From the NCBI GenBank assembly GCA_002455655.1, contig DKLF01000027.1:1-29084 (forward strand): a stretch of 29,084 nt of DNA, written 5' to 3'. Of this stretch, positions 6,957 to 14,160 are shown in pieces. Source of the stretch: Oscillibacter sp. UBA6647. Lineage in GTDB: Bacteria > Bacillota > Clostridia > Oscillospirales > Oscillospiraceae. Position 1 is the first letter of the stretch. The number at the start of each line of letters is the position of its first letter. The position numbers were made by a program, and so were the translations under genes. The notes below the pieces were generated by a model. It did not search any database, was not told where the DNA came from, and was given only the letters and a program-made list of their open reading frames with translations.

Positions 6957-7568
6957 TCAGGCTTCCACGTCAACGGGTGTGTAATTTGGATCTGACGAGG
7001 GCGGCACATATAGCGCCCCTCCCACGTATTTAATTACAACGTCCGGCTGCTGTGTCACCTCGAACTGAATGTCCCCGGGCGTAAACTCGAAGTTCCCCTG
7101 CCGGCTGCGCCAGTCAAAGTTCACCTTGTCCATCTCGTAGCGGATGTTTATCTCGCCCTTGTCCCAGGAAATGTCCGCTCCCTGCGTGGGAAGAAACGCA
7201 AGCCCCACGTTGGTTTTCAGGTTCCGCGTCTGTGCCTCGGCGGCAAATTTCGTCACCATTTCCTCGCCGATTTTGGCCTGAAGCAAAAGCTGACCCTGCC
7301 GGGCATAGGTGGCGGTCGCCTCATAGGCGGCCTGCTTTCCGGCCTGAGCGTTGTCTCTCATGCGAGTGGCCAGCGTAGGTGTGACAGAATTACGCGCCTC
7401 AAATGTATCCAGATTCACGCGAATGGGCTTGCTCCGAATGCTCAGACCGCCCTCGTTCCGGGTAATCTCCATATCCACCGTGGCGCGGCTGTACTCCAGC
7501 TTTGCGTCCGTGACCCGCATCTCAAGCTCAATAGGTACCGATTTGATCTCGATTAGTGGATAGGTCAT
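6957..7568 (-). CDS. yviE: YviE-like flagellar-operon protein (DUF6470)
   Basis: This 203-residue protein sits between flgL and fliW, exactly where Bacillus subtilis has yviE. The sequence supports it: a short N-terminal YPLIEIKSVPIELEMR strand region, a central Gln/Ala-rich helical stretch (RMRDNAQAGKQAAYEATATYA) and a beta-rich C-terminus with a WDKGEINIRYEMDKVNFDW segment. There is no signal peptide or membrane segment. The function of this family is not established; conserved location suggests a role in filament or junction assembly. I start at ATG 7568, which has AAGGAG eight bases upstream; a GTG nine bases earlier lies inside that ribosome site and is rejected. Confidence 0.85.
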   Translation of the reverse strand: MTYPLIEIKSVPIELEMRVTDAKLEYSRATVDMEITRNEGGLSIRSKPIRVNLDTFEARNSVTPTLATRMRDNAQAGKQAAYEATATYARQGQLLLQAKIGEEMVTKFAAEAQTRNLKTNVGLAFLPTQGADISWDKGEINIRYEMDKVNFDWRSRQGNFEFTPGDIQFEVTQQPDVVIKYVGGALYVPPSSDPNYTPVDVEA

Positions 7569-7633
7569 TGCCTTCACTCCTTTTTAACCTTTTAAAGCAT
7601 GTCGGGCGCGCTCCAGTACCCCTCCCATGCCTG

Positions 7634-8680
7634 TTAATTCATATAGTCGATCAATGATTGGGACAGAATGCCGTTGCCAACCTTCAGCGCCGCGTTATAG
7701 CAATACTGCGCCCAGGAAAAATCCGTGATGGCGTTGGCCAGATCAATCTGCTCGATGCCCAGAATTTGCTCGTTGAGATTGGTGGACAGCAGAGACAGGC
7801 GGTTGCTGCTGGTTTCAAGATAGGTGGTGCGCCCGTCCAGCGCGGTCCACTGGTTGGTGATTTCGTCAATGCCGTCCTTCAGCTTCTCCGTCAGGCGGGT
7901 GGCGTCCTCCTTGTCCTGATCTGAGGCCCATGCACCGGTATCCGCGTCGCAGCGCTTGAAAATTTCGGACAACTTGTTCATGACGGAGGCCATATTCTTG
8001 GGGTCGCCGTCGTCATCCACGCCGTAGCCCACAAAGTTCAGGCCACTCAGCGCCCCATTAAAGGCGCTGGTAGAAACCAGCTTTCCGTCCACCTCCGTGA
8101 GGCCGCTGCCAATGTCCACATAGCTCTCCTCGCCGGCCATGGCTTTTAGCTGTTCGTACTCGTCGGTTCCCTCCTCCGCGTCCACCCGAACGCCCCGGTA
8201 GATCAGGACATTTTCTCCGTTGATTTCCTCCATTTTGAAGGGTGCTTCACCCAGAGAGTCTTTTCCCCCGAAAATAAACGAAGACCCATACTGAGAGTTC
8301 AAAATCTGGACAATGGACTCCGCCGCGCTGCCGATTACCTCGCCCAACGGCTGGCGGCCCGAGGCGTTGGCGTCGTTCAATCCAGCCAGAGCGGAGATTT
8401 TTGCCTGCCCGTCCGCAAGGTCGCTCTTGATGCTGCTCAGCGCGTCGCAGGCGGCGGAGAATTTGCTGTTCAGGCTTTGGGTACTCTGTAATTGGGAGCT
8501 GACTCGGGAAAAGGAGCGGCGCAGCTTGAATGCCTGTGTGGCCGCCGCCGGGTCCTCCGCGTAGCTGGTGTAGTTGCTCTGGGTCAGAACCTTGTTCCGC
8601 GCATTATCAAGCGTGGCAGAGGAGCGCGTCAGGCTGGTTCGATATCCCCGCAGCGTTCCGTTTGTTGTCACACGAATCAT
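7634..8680 (-). CDS. flgL: Flagellar hook-filament junction protein FlgL (HAP3)
   Basis: FlgL joins the hook to the flagellin filament and is exported by the flagellar type III system. The 348-residue protein has the flagellin-like N-terminal D0/D1 helices (MIRVTTNGTLRGYRTSLTRS, with the SYAEDPAAATQAFKLRR segment near residues 39-55) and the C-terminal helical half ending LKVGNGILSQSLIDYMN. The middle (about residues 125-245) is acidic and variable, as expected of a surface-exposed domain. AAAGGAGGGG precedes the ATG. It follows flgK by 15 bp, so the two junction proteins are made together. The similarity is to FlgL rather than flagellin because of length and gene order. Confidence 0.93.
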   Translation of the reverse strand: MIRVTTNGTLRGYRTSLTRSSATLDNARNKVLTQSNYTSYAEDPAAATQAFKLRRSFSRVSSQLQSTQSLNSKFSAACDALSSIKSDLADGQAKISALAGLNDANASGRQPLGEVIGSAAESIVQILNSQYGSSFIFGGKDSLGEAPFKMEEINGENVLIYRGVRVDAEEGTDEYEQLKAMAGEESYVDIGSGLTEVDGKLVSTSAFNGALSGLNFVGYGVDDDGDPKNMASVMNKLSEIFKRCDADTGAWASDQDKEDATRLTEKLKDGIDEITNQWTALDGRTTYLETSSNRLSLLSTNLNEQILGIEQIDLANAITDFSWAQYCYNAALKVGNGILSQSLIDYMN

Positions 8681-8695
8681 TTTAAATCCCCTCCT

Positions 8696-10603
8696 TTATC
8701 GACCGACTACGCCGGTCCCGTTAATCAGCTTGTCCAGAACCTCGTCAAGCGTCGTCATCATGCGGCAGGCGGCGGCATAGGACTTCTGATACTGCATCAT
8801 GTTCATGGCCTCATCGTTGAGGTCCACGCCGGAAACGCTGTCCCGGCTCGTCTCCAGCCCCGTGGCGGAAACGGCATAGTTGTTCAGCAAAGTCGTGGTG
8901 CTCTTCACATCGTCTGCCAGCGTTCGCTCAATGTTGGTGAACATCCCCTCAAAGGTCCCTCGGAAAAACGGCTTGCCGGTGGAGCTGCTCCCACCGGGCT
9001 TATATTCCTGCGTCCCGTCAAACTCCGCAAGGATATGGACGATGTTCTGGTTATCGCTGCTGCCCACGGTGGTTTTTCCCTCCAGCGCTTCAAACGAGTT
9101 TTGCAGGAAACCGGGGCTGAGACTCCAGCTTGAAGAGATGGAGATGTTTGCGGCGGTAATTCCGGTGGCATCATCGCTGGTGCCGCTTTTGCTGAACAGG
9201 TTTCCGCCCATCAGCTTCGCCTTGTCGGTAAACGCCGCCCCCTGGTCGGCAATCATCTCTTTCAAAGTGTCATAGGTATTCCCGTTCATGGTATATGTTC
9301 CGTTGGCATTCTTGGTGGCAAGAACATCTCCCGAGGTTCCATCCAGAATATTGCCCTGCTTGTCCCGCAGGTAGCCGGTGTTGGCTTCGTTCATCACCTC
9401 AGCAAATTTCTGCGCCAGAGAATTCAGCGAATTTTCGTAATAGGGGATGCCCCGCTTGGTGGCGGCGGCCGAATCCGCCCCCGTCATGTCCGCAGTGGCA
9501 AATTCCCCCGCCTCGGTCAAAAGCTCACGCCTTGCCTGTAATCCGCCGTACAGCTCGGTATCTCCAAACTGGTACGCCTCGGATATGCTGCCGTCCTTTT
9601 CCTTTAAAACGTTGTTATTGCGGTCCTTCAACTCCGAGACGGTGATTGCATAGGGCAGCTTGGCCGCATCGGTTTCCACGTCGGTCGGCATTCCATTCAC
9701 ATCAATGTAGGGGGTCGTAACAGGGGGGATTGCATTGGGGTCATAGTCTGGGTTTTTTTGAACGCCCTCTCCCACGGAAAGCTGCCCCACATAGGCGCCG
9801 TCCACCAGTGTGGTCTGGGGTCCGCCGTTAACCTTGGCGGTTTTAATCACCAGCTTATCCACGGTCTTTCCCGCGCCCACGCTCACCGGCTCGTAGGTCA
9901 CGTCAATCTTCATGTATCCGGACAGCTCGTCAATCAGCAGGTTCCGCTGATCCCGCAGTTCCAGCGAATTGTCGCCGTACAGCTCGCTCTTTTGAATGTT
10001 CTCATTCAGAGACTGGATGCTTTTGAGAATGTCGTTAACAGCGTCTGTGTCATTCTCCAAGCCGTCTACCTGATCTTCCTTTACCCCGGCAATCCGCTCC
10101 GCATAGCTGCGCATAATCCCCACCAGCGAATCGGCGGAGGTGCGCACCAGAGAAAGCATTTCCTCCTCCGTGGTCTGGTCACCGGTCAGCTTTGCCAGCA
10201 TTTCCCGCAGATCCAGGAACTGCGCGGCCAGAATGCCCTCGCCCTCCTCGCCGGTGTCGCCTGTGCCCACCTCGTCCAAGATCGCGGACAGATCCTCCAG
10301 ACCGCCAAGCTTGGTGTCCATGGCGCCCACGCTGGAGTTCTCATTGCGGAAACGGATGTCCAGATAGGGGTCCCGGAATTGGGACATGCCCGTTATCAGA
10401 ACGCCGGACCCGCTGGCTCCGCCGAAAGCAGAGGCATAACGGTCCACTCCGTCCACCCGCAGGCTCACCTGATCCACCCTCTGACGGGTATAGCCGGTGG
10501 TATTGATGTTGGAAATATTGTGTCCCGTCACTTCCAGGGCTTTTTGCGACGCATAAATGCCCAGACGCGCGGTGGTAAACGCTCCAAAGGTTGTTGACAG
10601 CAT
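8696..10603 (-). CDS. flgK: Flagellar hook-associated protein FlgK (HAP1)
   Basis: FlgK forms the first hook-filament junction ring. The 635-residue product begins with the conserved rod/hook-family helix (FGAFTTARLGIYASQKALEV) and the ANN-like motif GHNISNINTTGYTRQR (about 28-43), and ends with the matching C-terminal helix containing SVSGVDLNDEAMNMMQYQKSYAAACRMM. Both terminal parts form the D0/D1 coiled coil. The middle (about 190-540) is a divergent variable region with predicted beta content. The length is at the upper end of the family range. GAGAGGAAAG precedes the ATG. It is preceded by flgN, its likely export chaperone, and followed by flgL. Confidence 0.96.
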   Translation of the reverse strand: MLSTTFGAFTTARLGIYASQKALEVTGHNISNINTTGYTRQRVDQVSLRVDGVDRYASAFGGASGSGVLITGMSQFRDPYLDIRFRNENSSVGAMDTKLGGLEDLSAILDEVGTGDTGEEGEGILAAQFLDLREMLAKLTGDQTTEEEMLSLVRTSADSLVGIMRSYAERIAGVKEDQVDGLENDTDAVNDILKSIQSLNENIQKSELYGDNSLELRDQRNLLIDELSGYMKIDVTYEPVSVGAGKTVDKLVIKTAKVNGGPQTTLVDGAYVGQLSVGEGVQKNPDYDPNAIPPVTTPYIDVNGMPTDVETDAAKLPYAITVSELKDRNNNVLKEKDGSISEAYQFGDTELYGGLQARRELLTEAGEFATADMTGADSAAATKRGIPYYENSLNSLAQKFAEVMNEANTGYLRDKQGNILDGTSGDVLATKNANGTYTMNGNTYDTLKEMIADQGAAFTDKAKLMGGNLFSKSGTSDDATGITAANISISSSWSLSPGFLQNSFEALEGKTTVGSSDNQNIVHILAEFDGTQEYKPGGSSSTGKPFFRGTFEGMFTNIERTLADDVKSTTTLLNNYAVSATGLETSRDSVSGVDLNDEAMNMMQYQKSYAAACRMMTTLDEVLDKLINGTGVVGR

Positions 10604-10635
10604 GTTGCTTTCCTCTCTTTCACCGGTGGGCCGGG

Positions 10636-11112
10636 TCAGGCTCTGAAGTCCGTCCTCATGCGGGGCGGAAGCTCGGGAGACGCTTCCTGATAGCCCGCGG
10701 CGGATACGGCGTCAGGGTCCTCCGCCTGAATCATCTTTTCAATCTGGTGCAGGTTGCACTCCAACGTGTCCCGCGCCACCTCATACGCCCCGCGAAACAG
10801 CGCATATTGGCGGCAAAGCTGCTCCACGGTCTGCTTTGTCTCCTCATAGTCCTGCGCGGGCGCGTGGTCCATCAGGCTGCGCAGCGGCACGCCTTCAAGA
10901 CCCAGTGACCGCAGCGCGGCCTCCCGCTTCTGGTCGTGGGACCGCATGGTCAAAGACAGCGCCTGCTCTCGCTTCAAGCACTCGTTCAATCCGTCCAGAT
11001 CATCCGTGCGGACAAACTCCGTCTTCTCCTGCTCCACGCGGGTAATCTCATCCAGCGTGTTGCCCAGCGCTTTTAAAAATGCAAGATATTCCTGAAAATC
11101 ATTTCTATTCAT
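10636..11112 (-). CDS. flgN: FlgN-family flagellar export chaperone
   Basis: The 158-residue, largely helical protein (LKALGNTLDEITRVEQEKTE near the start, then a long heptad-like stretch through EALSLTMRSHDQKREAAL-type residues) matches the FlgN family in length and character. FlgN chaperones FlgK and FlgL before export. Its position between flgM and flgK is the standard order. Its ATG lies three bases after the flgM stop, indicating translational coupling. FlgN proteins are poorly conserved, so the call rests on weak sequence similarity plus very strong context. Confidence 0.88.
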   Translation of the reverse strand: MNRNDFQEYLAFLKALGNTLDEITRVEQEKTEFVRTDDLDGLNECLKREQALSLTMRSHDQKREAALRSLGLEGVPLRSLMDHAPAQDYEETKQTVEQLCRQYALFRGAYEVARDTLECNLHQIEKMIQAEDPDAVSAAGYQEASPELPPRMRTDFRA

Positions 11113-11115
11113 AGC

Positions 11116-11436
11116 TTATCTCTCCAGCAGCATGGCCTTGGCAATAGAGACGGGGTCCAACTGGTAGGTGCCGCTTTGGATCTGCTGGCGCACCTGCTGA
11201 ACGCCGCCAATGCTGGAGGAGGCGCGAACATCCCGCACAAGGCGGGCCGCCAGCTCCTTTTGAAACAGGGACCCGCCGGAGGACGCCCCGGAAATATCGA
11301 CCTGATCGAATGCGCCGCCGGACTCTCGCCCTTTTTCGGTGCCCCGAACAATTTTTGCGCTTTGCAGATTCTGCGCCGCAGACACCGTCTGCGCGTACGC
11401 CGCCGTTCCGGCGGCCTCGTTGACTATCCTCATCAT
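11116..11436 (-). CDS. flgM: Anti-sigma-28 factor FlgM
   Basis: FlgM holds the flagellar sigma factor (SigD/FliA) inactive until the hook is finished. The 106-residue protein has a low-complexity N-terminus and a C-terminal part with the typical family pattern: DQVDISGAS, a helix RLVRDVRASS, then VRQQIQSGTYQLDPVSIAKAM. The QIQSGTYQLDPxxIAxxML segment is the FlgM sigma-binding core. ATG 11436 has GGAGG nine bases upstream; ATG 11433 directly follows and is equally possible. It heads the late flagellar operon, and a weak sigma-28-like element lies about 120 bp upstream. Confidence 0.92.
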   Translation of the reverse strand: MMRIVNEAAGTAAYAQTVSAAQNLQSAKIVRGTEKGRESGGAFDQVDISGASSGGSLFQKELAARLVRDVRASSSIGGVQQVRQQIQSGTYQLDPVSIAKAMLLER

Positions 11437-11557
11437 GCGGCATTTCCTCCGTTTTCTGCAAGTCCCTCCCTGATTCAGGGAAGCAGCCTGTAACTGGTTT
11501 CAGCACATTTCGGGGCGGCGCCGCGCACTGCGGCACACTCCCCTATATCTACCTTTT

Positions 11558-11584
11558 ATTTCGGCAGTTATGTTGAAAACATAA
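11558..11584 (-). promoter_or_regulatory. Possible sigma-28-type promoter upstream of flgM
   Basis: On the minus strand GCCGAAAT (11565-11558) matches seven of eight bases of the sigma-28 -10 consensus GCCGATAT. At exactly 15 bp upstream stands TTAT (11584-11581), a poor match to TAAA. The -10 alone is suggestive and late flagellar genes are usual sigma-28 targets, but the weak -35 keeps this tentative. I found no better sigma-A promoter in the spacer. Confidence 0.35.
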
Positions 11585-11643
11585 GACAGTAATTCAAAAA
11601 AAGTGTGAAACCTTTATTTTTTATAGATATTTTATAAATTTGC

Positions 11644-11677
11644 ACGAGGGACCTTCGGCTTGCCGAAGGTCCCTCGT
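11644..11677 (-). terminator. Strong hairpin terminator after cheB
   Basis: ACGAGGGACCTTCGGC (11644-11659) and its exact complement (11662-11677) form a perfect 16-bp stem closed by two bases. It lies 34 bp beyond the cheB stop. The minus-strand tail (TGCAAATTTATAAAAT) is AT-rich but not a clean T-run. The remainder of the 11437-11711 spacer holds the candidate flgM promoter and nothing else I can identify. Confidence 0.78.
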
Positions 11678-11711
11678 TTCTCAATTGATCTATGACCGCG
11701 CCGGCTGATGC

Positions 11712-12764
11712 TCACAGCTCCCGCAGGCGGCGAAGCAGTACGCCCGCAATGTTTTCGGATGACGCCTGCGTTTGCACCGCGCCGATGTCAAAGGCCACCA
11801 TGGGCATTCCGTACACCACGGAGGACTCTTTATCCTGCCCAATGGTATAGGCCCCCGCCTTTCGCATGGCCAACAGCCCGTCCGCGCCGTCGCGGCCCAT
11901 GCCTGTCATGATAATGCCCACCATGGAGCCTTTCACGTTCTCAGCCATGGAGTGGAACAGCACGTCCACCGACGGGCGGTGTCCGCTGACCTTCTCTCCC
12001 GGCTTACAGGCCACCCGATACCGGCTTCCCGACCGCAGCACGCGGCACTGAAAGTCCGCTGGGGCCACCAGTGCTAGCCCGCGGTGCAGCTCATCGCCAT
12101 CCACGGCCTCCCGCACCTCCATGGCGCAGATTCTATCCAGCCGCTCGGCGTACATCTTTGTAAAGCCCGGGGGCATATGCTGCACGATGACCATAGGGGG
12201 AATGTCCGATGGAAGGCGGCGCAGCACCTCAAGCGTGGCCTCCGTCCCGCCGGTGGAGGCTCCCAGTCCGATTACCGCGCCATCCAGAATGGGCCGCGGA
12301 CCAAGCGGGGCCGTGGGCTCCGCCGTGACCTCCGCCCGCGCGGCCCGCGCCGGGCGGCCTGGACGAACCTTTGCATAGGCCGACACCACGATTTTCTGGG
12401 CCAGCGTGTTGATAAATTCCGCCTTGCTCTGGGTTCCGTCCGGCTTGCGGACAAAATCTACCGCCCCGGCATCCAGCGCGTCAAACACCCGCAGGTTCAG
12501 AGACGACACCAGAATCACCGGTACCCGATAAGCCGGAAGCAGCTTGCGAATCAGCTCGATACCGCCCATTCCCGGCATTTCAACGTCCATGGTAATCACG
12601 TCCGGACGAAGCTCTCCCACCTTTTGCAGTGCGTCCGCCGCGTCCACGGCAAAGCCCGCAATCTGAATGTTCGACTTTGCGGAAAGCCCGCTGATGAGAT
12701 AGCTCCGCGCCACGGCGGAATCGTCCACCACCATCACACGAATTACGTTTCCCGACATTGCCAT
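11712..12764 (-). CDS. cheB: Chemotaxis protein-glutamate methylesterase/response regulator CheB
   Basis: CheB removes methyl groups from (and deamidates) chemoreceptors after phosphorylation by CheA. Residues 1-125 are a receiver domain with acidic pocket D14-D15, phospho-acceptor D60 in VITMDVEMPGMGG and K107 in FVRKP. A Pro/Ala/Arg-rich linker (about 133-160) leads to the methylesterase domain with the catalytic triad S170 (GLGASTGG), H196 (VIVQHMPPG) and D292 (GMGRDGADG). The length of 350 residues is normal. AAGGAG stands seven bases before ATG 12764. It is the last gene of the cheA-cheW-cheR-cheB operon and precedes a strong hairpin. Confidence 0.97.
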   Translation of the reverse strand: MAMSGNVIRVMVVDDSAVARSYLISGLSAKSNIQIAGFAVDAADALQKVGELRPDVITMDVEMPGMGGIELIRKLLPAYRVPVILVSSLNLRVFDALDAGAVDFVRKPDGTQSKAEFINTLAQKIVVSAYAKVRPGRPARAARAEVTAEPTAPLGPRPILDGAVIGLGASTGGTEATLEVLRRLPSDIPPMVIVQHMPPGFTKMYAERLDRICAMEVREAVDGDELHRGLALVAPADFQCRVLRSGSRYRVACKPGEKVSGHRPSVDVLFHSMAENVKGSMVGIIMTGMGRDGADGLLAMRKAGAYTIGQDKESSVVYGMPMVAFDIGAVQTQASSENIAGVLLRRLREL

Positions 12765-12807
12765 AGTGTCTCTCCTTTCCCGCGTCAGGTTTTATCCTTT
12801 GAATTCC

Positions 12808-13653
12808 CTAGCGCTTCTGGAAAGTGGCCGGTGCCAGATAGCGATATCCGGGATTGCGGCCCATCGTCTCCGAATGGCCGATTAAAAGGTATCCGCCGGG
12901 CTCCGTCGCCTCGCAAAAGCGGGCAAGCAGATCGTCCTTTGTTTGCTGATTAAAATAAATCATCACGTTGCGGCAGAAAATCACATCAAATTTCAGCCGG
13001 AAACGAATGGGGTCCATCAGGTTGAAGGTACGGAAAATCACATTGTCCCGAATGACGGGGGCCACCTGATACTGCCCTTCCTCCGCAGAGGGAACAAAAA
13101 ATTTGGATTTCCATGCCCCGGGAATGGTATCCGGCAGGGCATATACCCCCTTTTGCGCCTTGTCCAGCGCCTGCTGGGAGATATCGGTGGCCAGCACCCG
13201 GGTATCCCAGTGGGCGGCCTCCGGTCCCAAAAAGTCCTTGACGTACATGGAAATAGTATAAGGCTCCTCGCCGGAGGCGCAGCCCGCGCTCCATATGGAG
13301 AGCATCCGCTGGCCCTGACGGCGCTTTACCACATCGGGCAAAATGGTGTTGCGAAAAAAGTTAAAATGCTCCTGCTCACGCATGAAAAACGTGTAGTTGG
13401 TGGTAAGCTTGTTGATGACAAGCTCGATATCGCCGGGGTCCTGCTTTTCAAGCACCTGATCGATAAACGGGCCGAAGCCGGAATACCCCTTCGCCTTTAC
13501 CGTGTAGGAAAGCCGCCCGGAAATCAGTTGCCGCTTTTTGCTCAGGTCGATTCCGTAGTGCTGCTGGATAAAACTCACCAGCCGCCGGAAGTCCCCGTCG
13601 CTGATTTCCATGGGAGCAAAGGTGGATGCCGCGTTCTTCTGCTCTTCCCCCAT
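12808..13653 (-). CDS. cheR: Chemotaxis protein methyltransferase CheR
   Basis: CheR methylates receptor glutamates using S-adenosylmethionine. The 281-residue protein has the N-terminal helical domain (DFRRLVSFIQQHYGIDL, about 21-37), the TTNYTFFMREQEHFNFF motif and a SAM-binding Rossmann domain with WSAGCASGEEPYTI (family motif), VLATDIS and DVIFCRNVMIYF, ending GGYLLIGHSE. All conserved elements are present. The ATG comes two bases after the cheW stop, so the genes are probably coupled. No C-terminal receptor-docking extension is seen. Confidence 0.97.
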   Translation of the reverse strand: MGEEQKNAASTFAPMEISDGDFRRLVSFIQQHYGIDLSKKRQLISGRLSYTVKAKGYSGFGPFIDQVLEKQDPGDIELVINKLTTNYTFFMREQEHFNFFRNTILPDVVKRRQGQRMLSIWSAGCASGEEPYTISMYVKDFLGPEAAHWDTRVLATDISQQALDKAQKGVYALPDTIPGAWKSKFFVPSAEEGQYQVAPVIRDNVIFRTFNLMDPIRFRLKFDVIFCRNVMIYFNQQTKDDLLARFCEATEPGGYLLIGHSETMGRNPGYRYLAPATFQKR

Positions 13654-13655
13654 AT

Positions 13656-14123
13656 TCAGTGCTCCAGCAGTGCCGCCGCGTCCAGCTCCAGCATGGTCCC
13701 GCCGTCAGGCAGGGAGCTCATGCCGCACATCAGCTTCTGCCCGTTGGTGGAAGGCATGGGCAGCAGTGAGCTGCGGGGCAGCTTCACCATCTGGTCCACC
13801 CGGTCCACCAAAACGCCCAGCTGCATTCCGTTGATATTCAGCACAATCACGGACTGCTCGTCGGCGGCGGGCTTGCCCAGCCGCAGACGGATACTGATGA
13901 CGGGAACTACTTCGCCCCGCAGGTTGATAATGCCGCACACATAGTTTGGCAGCATGGGCAGCGGCGTGATGCTCTGATTGATCAGGGCCTCCACCACGCA
14001 GTCCACCCGGATACCCACCCGCAGCAAATCGCACTGAAACACCAGAAACTGATCCATTTCCTCTGTCAGAGCCGCCCGGGCGGAGGTTCCGTCCTCCATG
14101 AAACTCATCACTTGGTTATTCAT
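13656..14123 (-). CDS. cheW: Chemotaxis coupling protein CheW
   Basis: CheW links chemoreceptors to CheA. The 155-residue protein is a single CheW domain after a short N-terminal extension: FLVFQCDLLRVGIRVDCVVE, the PNYVCGIINLRGEVVPVISI segment (family hallmark INLRGxVxPVxDL, with SIRLRLG here), VLVDRV and a C-terminal GMSSLPDGGTMLELDAAALL. The INLRG-V-PVI core is intact. It sits between cheA (37 bp) and cheR (2 bp). Confidence 0.96.
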   Translation of the reverse strand: MNNQVMSFMEDGTSARAALTEEMDQFLVFQCDLLRVGIRVDCVVEALINQSITPLPMLPNYVCGIINLRGEVVPVISIRLRLGKPAADEQSVIVLNINGMQLGVLVDRVDQMVKLPRSSLLPMPSTNGQKLMCGMSSLPDGGTMLELDAAALLEH

Positions 14124-14160
14124 ATTTTCATAACCCTCTCTTTCTGCATCGACGCCGCGC

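Noticed and set aside
7569..7577. GTG start for yviE nine bases upstream of the chosen ATG
   Set aside because: The GTG lies directly against the AAGGAG ribosome site, whereas ATG 7568 has the proper eight-base spacing.
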